Of a DNA stretch of 26,751 nucleotides, positions 22,912-26,751 are shown piece after piece. Origin of the DNA: Pseudomonadota bacterium (GTDB taxonomy: Bacteria > Pseudomonadota > Alphaproteobacteria > Rhizobiales > Devosiaceae); contig JAEYYP010000175.1 in NCBI GenBank assembly GCA_023428425.1, forward strand, positions 1 through 26,751, read 5' to 3'. Positions within the stretch are counted from its first letter, which is position 1. Each line of letters begins with the position of its first letter. The translations under genes and the position numbers were made by a program. The notes beneath the pieces were generated by a model. It had not been told where the DNA came from. It did not search any database and was given only the letters and a program-made list of their open reading frames with translations.

Positions 22912-24096
22912 ATGGCTGATATGCCCCTGACTGCGCCGGCAGTGAAACCGGCTAACCCCAATTTTTCGTCGGGCCCCTGTGCCAAGCGTCCTGGCTGGAC
23001 GGTGGATGTGCTCGCCAACGCGCTCGTTGGTCGCTCGCACCGCGCCAAGCCGGCGAAAGCGCGCATAGAGAAGGCCATCGCGCTGACGCGTGAACTGCTC
23101 GAAGTTCCGGCCGACTACCTGATCGGCATCGTCCCTGCCTCTGACACCGGCGCGGTGGAGATGGCGATGTGGTCGATGCTCGGCGCCCGCGGCGTCGACA
23201 TGCTGGCCTGGGAATCGTTCGGCGAAGGCTGGGTCACCGATGTGACCAAGCAGCTCAAGCTCGACAACGTCCGCACGCTCAAGGCTCCGTACGGCGAGCT
23301 GCCGGACCTTTCGACGGTGAACTTCGACAACGACGTGGTGTTCACCTGGAACGGCACCACTTCGGGCGTCCGCGTGCCGAATGCCGACTGGATCCCCGCT
23401 GATCGCAAGGGGCTCACCATCTGCGACGCGACTTCGGCCGCCTTCGCGCAGAACCTCGATTTCGCAAAGCTCGATGTCGTCACCTTCTCCTGGCAGAAGG
23501 CTCTGGGCGGTGAAGCCGCGCACGGCATCCTGATCCTCTCGCCCCGCGCCGTCGAACGGCTCGAGACGTTCAAGCCGGATCGCCCGCTGCCCAAGATCTT
23601 CCGCATGACCAAGGGCGGCAAGCTCATGGCCGATATCTTCGAGGGCGCCACCATCAACACCGTGTCGATGCTCTGCATCGAGGATGCGGTGGATGCGATG
23701 GAGTGGGGCAAGACTGTCGGCGGCCTCAAGGGCATGCAGGCGCGAGCCGATGCGAATGCCAAGGCATTGGCTGACTGGGTCGCGAAGTCCGACTGGGCGG
23801 CGTTCCTCGCGAAGAACGAGGCCGAGCGCTCGAACACCTCGATGTGCCTCGTGATCAAGGACCCGGCGATCACCGCTCTCAGCGATGACGCGCAGGCGGC
23901 TTTCGCCAAGGCGATCGTCTCGCGGCTCGACAAGGCCGGCGTCGCCTATGACATCGGCGGCTATCGCGACGCGCCGACCGGGCTCCGCATCTGGACCGGG
24001 TCGACAGTAGACACCGCCAATGTCGAAGCACTGCTGCCGTGGCTGGACTACGCGTTCGCTGCCGAGAAGGCCGCGCTCTCCAAGGCCGCCGCCTGA
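22912..24096 (+). CDS. serC: phosphoserine aminotransferase
   Basis: This is a 394-residue PLP enzyme that converts 3-phosphohydroxypyruvate and glutamate to phosphoserine and 2-oxoglutarate, the second step of serine synthesis; in many bacteria it also acts in vitamin B6 synthesis. It is of the alphaproteobacterial long type. The PLP-binding lysine is Lys196 in FSWQKALGGEAAHG. Other family stretches are NFSSGPCAKRPGW at the start, GIVPASDTGAVEMAMW, and VFTWNGTTSGVRVPN. The frame is open well upstream, but the ATG at 22912 has GGGAGGG six to twelve bases ahead and gives the family N-terminus. It is followed after 88 bases by serA, the enzyme for the preceding step, so the pair is probably one transcript controlled by the leader. 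Confidence 0.97.
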   Translation: MADMPLTAPAVKPANPNFSSGPCAKRPGWTVDVLANALVGRSHRAKPAKARIEKAIALTRELLEVPADYLIGIVPASDTGAVEMAMWSMLGARGVDMLAWESFGEGWVTDVTKQLKLDNVRTLKAPYGELPDLSTVNFDNDVVFTWNGTTSGVRVPNADWIPADRKGLTICDATSAAFAQNLDFAKLDVVTFSWQKALGGEAAHGILILSPRAVERLETFKPDRPLPKIFRMTKGGKLMADIFEGATINTVSMLCIEDAVDAMEWGKTVGGLKGMQARADANAKALADWVAKSDWAAFLAKNEAERSNTSMCLVIKDPAITALSDDAQAAFAKAIVSRLDKAGVAYDIGGYRDAPTGLRIWTGSTVDTANVEALLPWLDYAFAAEKAALSKAAA

Positions 24097-24103
24097 GGCT
24101 TCT

Positions 24104-24169
24104 GGCCTTCGCGTCCAGCGAGGGCCGTTCTCCCGTCAGTTTCCATTCATCCGCGTGGCATTCCCGCGG
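24104..24169 (+). promoter_or_regulatory. hairpins in the serC-serA spacer
   Basis: GGCCTTCGC (24104-24112) and GCGAGGGCC (24118-24126) form a 9-base stem with one G-U pair, eight bases past the serC stop. A second, shorter stem CCGCG (24151-24155) with CGCGG (24165-24169) ends just ahead of the serA ribosome-binding site. The first could be a partial terminator or an mRNA-stability element that sets the ratio of SerC to SerA; no strong U-tract follows. Confidence 0.35.
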
Positions 24170-24184
24170 CAAAAGGAGGGCGAC

Positions 24185-25768
24185 ATGCCCAAGGTTCTCG
24201 TTTCGGACAAGCTTTCGAAGACCGCCGTCCAGATCTTCAAGGACAACAATATCGACGTCGACTACCTGCCGGATCTCGGCAAGGACAAGGACAAGCTGCT
24301 CGAGGTGATCGGCCAGTATGATGGCCTCGCCATCCGTTCGGCGACCAAGGTCACCGAGAAGATCCTGAGCGCCGCCAAGAACCTGAAGGTCATCGGCCGC
24401 GCCGGCATCGGCGTCGACAATGTCGATATCCCGGCCGCCACCAAGGCCGGCATCATCGTGATGAACACGCCCTTCGGCAACTCGATCACCACGGCCGAGC
24501 ACGCCATCGCCATGATGTTCGCGCTGGCCCGCCAGCTGCCCGAGGCCGATGCCTCGACCAAGGCCAGCAAGTGGGAAAAGAACCGCTTCATGGGCGTCGA
24601 GGTCACCAACAAGGTGCTCGGCCTGATCGGCGCGGGCAATATCGGCTCGATCGTCGCCGACCGTGCGCTGGGCCTCAAGATGAAGGTCATCGCCTACGAT
24701 CCGTTCCTGACGCCGGAGCGCGCCCAGACGCTCGGTGTCGAGAAGGTGGAGCTGGACGACCTGTTCAAGCGCGCCGACTTCATCACGCTCCACACGCCGC
24801 TGATCGACGCGACGCGCAACATCATCAACGCCGACGCGATCACCAAGATGAAGGACGGTGTCCGCATCATCAACTGCGCCCGCGGCGGGCTGGTCGACGA
24901 GGCAGCACTCTATGACGGGCTGAAGTCGGGCAAGATCGCCGGCGCGGCGTTCGACGTGTTCGTCGAGGAGCCGGCGCAGAACAATCCGCTGTTCGAACTC
25001 GCCAACTTCATTGCCACGCCGCATCTCGGCGCTTCAACGACCGAGGCGCAGGAGAACGTGGCGCTGCAGGTGGCCGAGCAGATTTCGGCCTATCTCAACA
25101 CCGGCGAGATCACCAACGCGCTGAACTTCCCGTCGATTTCGGCCGAGGAAGCGCCGCGGCTGACCCCGTGGGTGAAGCTCGCCGAGGCGCTCGGCTCGTT
25201 CGCCGGCCAACTGACCGAAACCTCGATCAAGGGCATCCGCCTCGAGTACGAAGGCAATGTCGCCGCGCTCAACACCAAGCCGATGACCGCCGCGGCGATC
25301 AACGGGGTGCTGAAGCCGCAGGTGGCCGAGGTGAACATGGTTTCGGCCCCGCAGATCGCCAAGGATCGCGGCATCAATGTCGAAATTACCACCCGCGACC
25401 AGCAGGGCGCCTATGAAGGCTATATCCGCTTGACCGTGATTACGGAGCGCCAGGAACGCGGGGTTGCGGGCACCATCTTTGGCAACGGCAAGCCGCGCAT
25501 CATCCAGGTCAAGGGCATCAACATGGATGCCGAACTGACCCCGGCGATGCTCTACGTCACCAACGAGGACAAGCCGGGCCATATCGGCCGCCTCGGCACG
25601 CTGCTCGGCAACCTCGGCATCAACATCGCCAACTTCAACCTCGGCCGGGCCGAGGTCGGTGGCGATGCAATCGCGCTGCTCTCGATCGACGGCACCGTGG
25701 ACGACAAGCAGCTCCAGGAGATCGCGGCGTTGCCCGGCGTGAAGCAGGCGAAGACGCTGACGTTCTGA
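24185..25768 (+). CDS. serA: D-3-phosphoglycerate dehydrogenase, long form
   Basis: This is a 527-residue enzyme that oxidises 3-phosphoglycerate to 3-phosphohydroxypyruvate with NAD+, the first committed step of serine synthesis. The catalytic domain covers about residues 1-310, with the NAD-binding motif GLIGAGNIGS and active-site Arg233 (NCARGGLVDE) and His280 (PHLGAST). An intervening domain at about 320-450, as in the mycobacterial and human long enzymes, is followed by a C-terminal ACT domain (about 455-527: NEDKPGHIGRLGTLLGNLGINIANF), where serine may inhibit. The ATG at 24185 is preceded by AAAAGGAGGG, a near-ideal ribosome-binding site, so the longer open frame upstream is not used. 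A hicA remnant begins two bases after its stop codon. Confidence 0.97.
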   Translation: MPKVLVSDKLSKTAVQIFKDNNIDVDYLPDLGKDKDKLLEVIGQYDGLAIRSATKVTEKILSAAKNLKVIGRAGIGVDNVDIPAATKAGIIVMNTPFGNSITTAEHAIAMMFALARQLPEADASTKASKWEKNRFMGVEVTNKVLGLIGAGNIGSIVADRALGLKMKVIAYDPFLTPERAQTLGVEKVELDDLFKRADFITLHTPLIDATRNIINADAITKMKDGVRIINCARGGLVDEAALYDGLKSGKIAGAAFDVFVEEPAQNNPLFELANFIATPHLGASTTEAQENVALQVAEQISAYLNTGEITNALNFPSISAEEAPRLTPWVKLAEALGSFAGQLTETSIKGIRLEYEGNVAALNTKPMTAAAINGVLKPQVAEVNMVSAPQIAKDRGINVEITTRDQQGAYEGYIRLTVITERQERGVAGTIFGNGKPRIIQVKGINMDAELTPAMLYVTNEDKPGHIGRLGTLLGNLGINIANFNLGRAEVGGDAIALLSIDGTVDDKQLQEIAALPGVKQAKTLTF

Positions 25769-25770
25769 GC

Positions 25771-26010
25771 ATGAGCAAGCGCCTCGAACAGATGCGAGCC
25801 AATCCCAGGGCGGATTGGAAGATCGCGGATGTCGAGGCGCTCTGCCGCGAGCACGATCTGCTTTGCGAGCCATCGCGGGGCGGTAGTTCGCATTATTAGG
25901 TCAAGCACCCGCCTTCCGGCTCGGTGCTGACCGTCCCCTTCAAACGGCCGATCAAACCAGTATATATTCGACAACTGGTCGAGCTTATCGATCGAGTGAG
26001 GGTGAAATGA
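25771..26010 (+). pseudogene. hicA: HicA-type mRNA interferase gene broken by an in-frame TAG
   Basis: From the ATG at 25771 the frame gives a HicA-like N-terminus, MSKRLEQMRANPRADWKIAD and on to RGGSSHY, including the GGSSHY motif with the catalytic histidine. A TAG at 25897-25899 (codon 43) then stops it. The same frame continues without another stop to a TGA at 26008-26010 and encodes the rest of a normal HicA: VKHPPSGSVLTVPFKRP then IKPVYIRQLVELIDRVRVK. Intact relatives usually have Lys or Thr after HY, and AAG to TAG is a single base change. So this is a full-length gene with one nonsense codon rather than a decayed one. The intact toxin would cleave mRNA. Its end overlaps the hicB ATG as ATGA. 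Confidence 0.8.
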
Positions 26011-26222
26011 CCCAGCTTCGCTATGCCGTCATCATCGAGCCACTGTCTGAGGACGATGGCGGCGGGTTCCTGGCCACTGTGCCGGATCTGCCCGGCTGCA
26101 TGAGCGATGGCGAGACCCCCGAAGAAGCGATCATCAACGTGCAGGATGCCATCCTCTGCTGGATCGAGGCAGCCGAGGACCTCGGCCGACCAGTTCCCGA
26201 GCCGTCGCGGAAGGTCGCCTAA
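26007..26222 (+). CDS. hicB: HicB-family antitoxin
   Basis: This is a 71-residue short HicB-type antitoxin. The partial RNase H-like fold is recognised from YAVIIEPLSEDDGGGFLATVPDLPGCMSDGETPEEA, in which the PDLPGC motif is the family hallmark. There is no added C-terminal DNA-binding domain, so this belongs to the short class. The protein normally blocks HicA by covering its active site. Its ATG overlaps the end of the hicA frame by four bases, as usual for a translationally coupled toxin-antitoxin pair. The reading frame is intact although the toxin is interrupted. Its last four bases overlap the end of the convergent transporter gene. Confidence 0.88.
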   Translation: MTQLRYAVIIEPLSEDDGGGFLATVPDLPGCMSDGETPEEAIINVQDAILCWIEAAEDLGRPVPEPSRKVA

Positions 26223-26751
26223 CCCGGCTGACCGCTGACTTCTACGCGGCGGGCGCTCCATTCGGCCAGCACTATACCGGCGGCGACGAGGGCGGCGGCA
26301 AGGAGGTGGAAGCCTTCGAGCGCTTCGCCGAGCACGATCACCGACCCGACCGTGCCGAACAGCGGGATCAGGTTGACGAACAGGCTGGCGCGGTTGGAGC
26401 CGATCAGTTCGACGCCGCGCACGTAGAAGATCTGCGACAGGATGGAGGGGAAGATGATCGTGTAGGCGACGATCAGCCAGCCCCGCATGTCGATGGCGGC
26501 AAGGCCGGAGAAGAAGGCAGCCGGGCCGGGACCGATGTTCGCCTGGTAGGCGAAGGCGGCGATGATGGCGCCGATGAAGGTCGCGACCATGAAGCTCATC
26601 CAGTTGGTCTGGGGCCGCCAGCGCAGGGCGATCGAGTAGGCTGCGTAGACGAAGCAGGCGCCGATCACCAGGGCGTCGCCGAAGTTCACGTCGAGCTTGA
26701 GGATGCGGCCGAGGTCGCCGTGGGGGGGGGGGGCCGGCACCCCCCCCCTGG
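26219..26751 (-). CDS. EamA/DMT-family transporter, C-terminal part (partial)
   Basis: This is the 3' end of an inner-membrane transporter of the drug/metabolite superfamily (RhaT/EamA type). About 170 residues are visible, corresponding to the second EamA repeat: five or so hydrophobic segments, with the motifs DVNFGDALVIGACFVYAAYSIALRW, QIFYVRGVELIGSNRASLFVNLIPLFGTVGSVIVLGE and LLAAALVAAGIVLAEW. The substrate of such proteins cannot be predicted. The coding sequence looks normal up to about 26720 (GDLGRILKLD); beyond that it runs into homopolymers and cannot be trusted, and the true start lies outside the window. The end overlaps hicB by four bases on the opposite strand. Confidence 0.85.
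   Translation of the reverse strand, partial: RGGVPAPPPHGDLGRILKLDVNFGDALVIGACFVYAAYSIALRWRPQTNWMSFMVATFIGAIIAAFAYQANIGPGPAAFFSGLAAIDMRGWLIVAYTIIFPSILSQIFYVRGVELIGSNRASLFVNLIPLFGTVGSVIVLGEALEGFHLLAAALVAAGIVLAEWSARRVEVSGQPG
26722..26748. other. G12 and C9 homopolymers at the window end, probably artefact
   Basis: Twelve G (26722-26733) and nine C (26740-26748) flank CCGGCA, making a fold-back palindrome in what should be transporter coding sequence. Such runs are seen at ends of assembled contigs, where poly-G reads from two-colour sequencing are common. I treat the last 30 bases as unreliable. Confidence 0.6.

Noticed and set aside
1..26751. CRISPR arrays, tRNA or rRNA genes, insertion sequences, phage genes
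   Set aside because: No regularly spaced direct repeats, no recognisable tRNA clover-leaf or rRNA sequence, and no transposase, integrase or phage structural protein was seen on either strand.

Overview
The window reads as a stretch of GC-rich alphaproteobacterial chromosome, most likely from the Hyphomicrobiales; Devosia or a relative is my best guess, held only moderately. The grounds are the uniform GC-rich codon usage, tightly packed operons with ATGA overlaps, a serC-serA pair preceded by the serC leader RNA that is known only from Alphaproteobacteria, and alphaproteobacterial-style intergenic palindromes. I see no tRNA, rRNA, CRISPR array, insertion sequence or prophage. The right-hand end runs into long G and C homopolymers and looks like a contig end.

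Left part (1-6479). The tail of a sensor histidine kinase is followed by dld (quinone-dependent D-lactate dehydrogenase). A palindromic repeat separates it from a convergent GNAT acetyltransferase gene. Divergent from that is an M20D amidohydrolase, which converges on a three-gene polar amino acid ABC importer (binding protein, permease, ATPase). The amidohydrolase and importer may together serve uptake and deacylation of N-acyl amino acids.

Centre (6688-18183). Ten minus-strand genes run from 17223 down to 6688 with junctions between a 4-base overlap and a 33-base gap, so they look like one transcript. In transcription order they are: cytochrome P450, ferredoxin reductase, [2Fe-2S] ferredoxin, xylose-isomerase-like TIM-barrel protein, MtaD/TrzN-type deaminase, BMP-family binding protein, double ATPase, two permeases (a nucleoside-type ABC importer), and a nucleoside hydrolase. 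An AraC-type regulator is divergent from the P450, with an inverted repeat just ahead of its start. This is the standout of the window: an apparent import and catabolic route for a modified nucleoside, with a complete class I P450 electron-transfer chain. An N-alkylated purine riboside such as a cytokinin riboside would fit, but the substrate is inferred, not shown.

Right part (18379-26751). A 1213-residue secreted multidomain protein (fibro-slime/PA14-like, bulb lectin, FN3 and YfaP/DUF2135-like regions) lies downstream of a small secreted orphan protein with a TTG start. Then come serC and serA (phosphorylated serine biosynthesis) behind the serC leader, a HicAB toxin-antitoxin pair in which hicA carries an in-frame TAG, and the C-terminal part of an EamA/DMT transporter.
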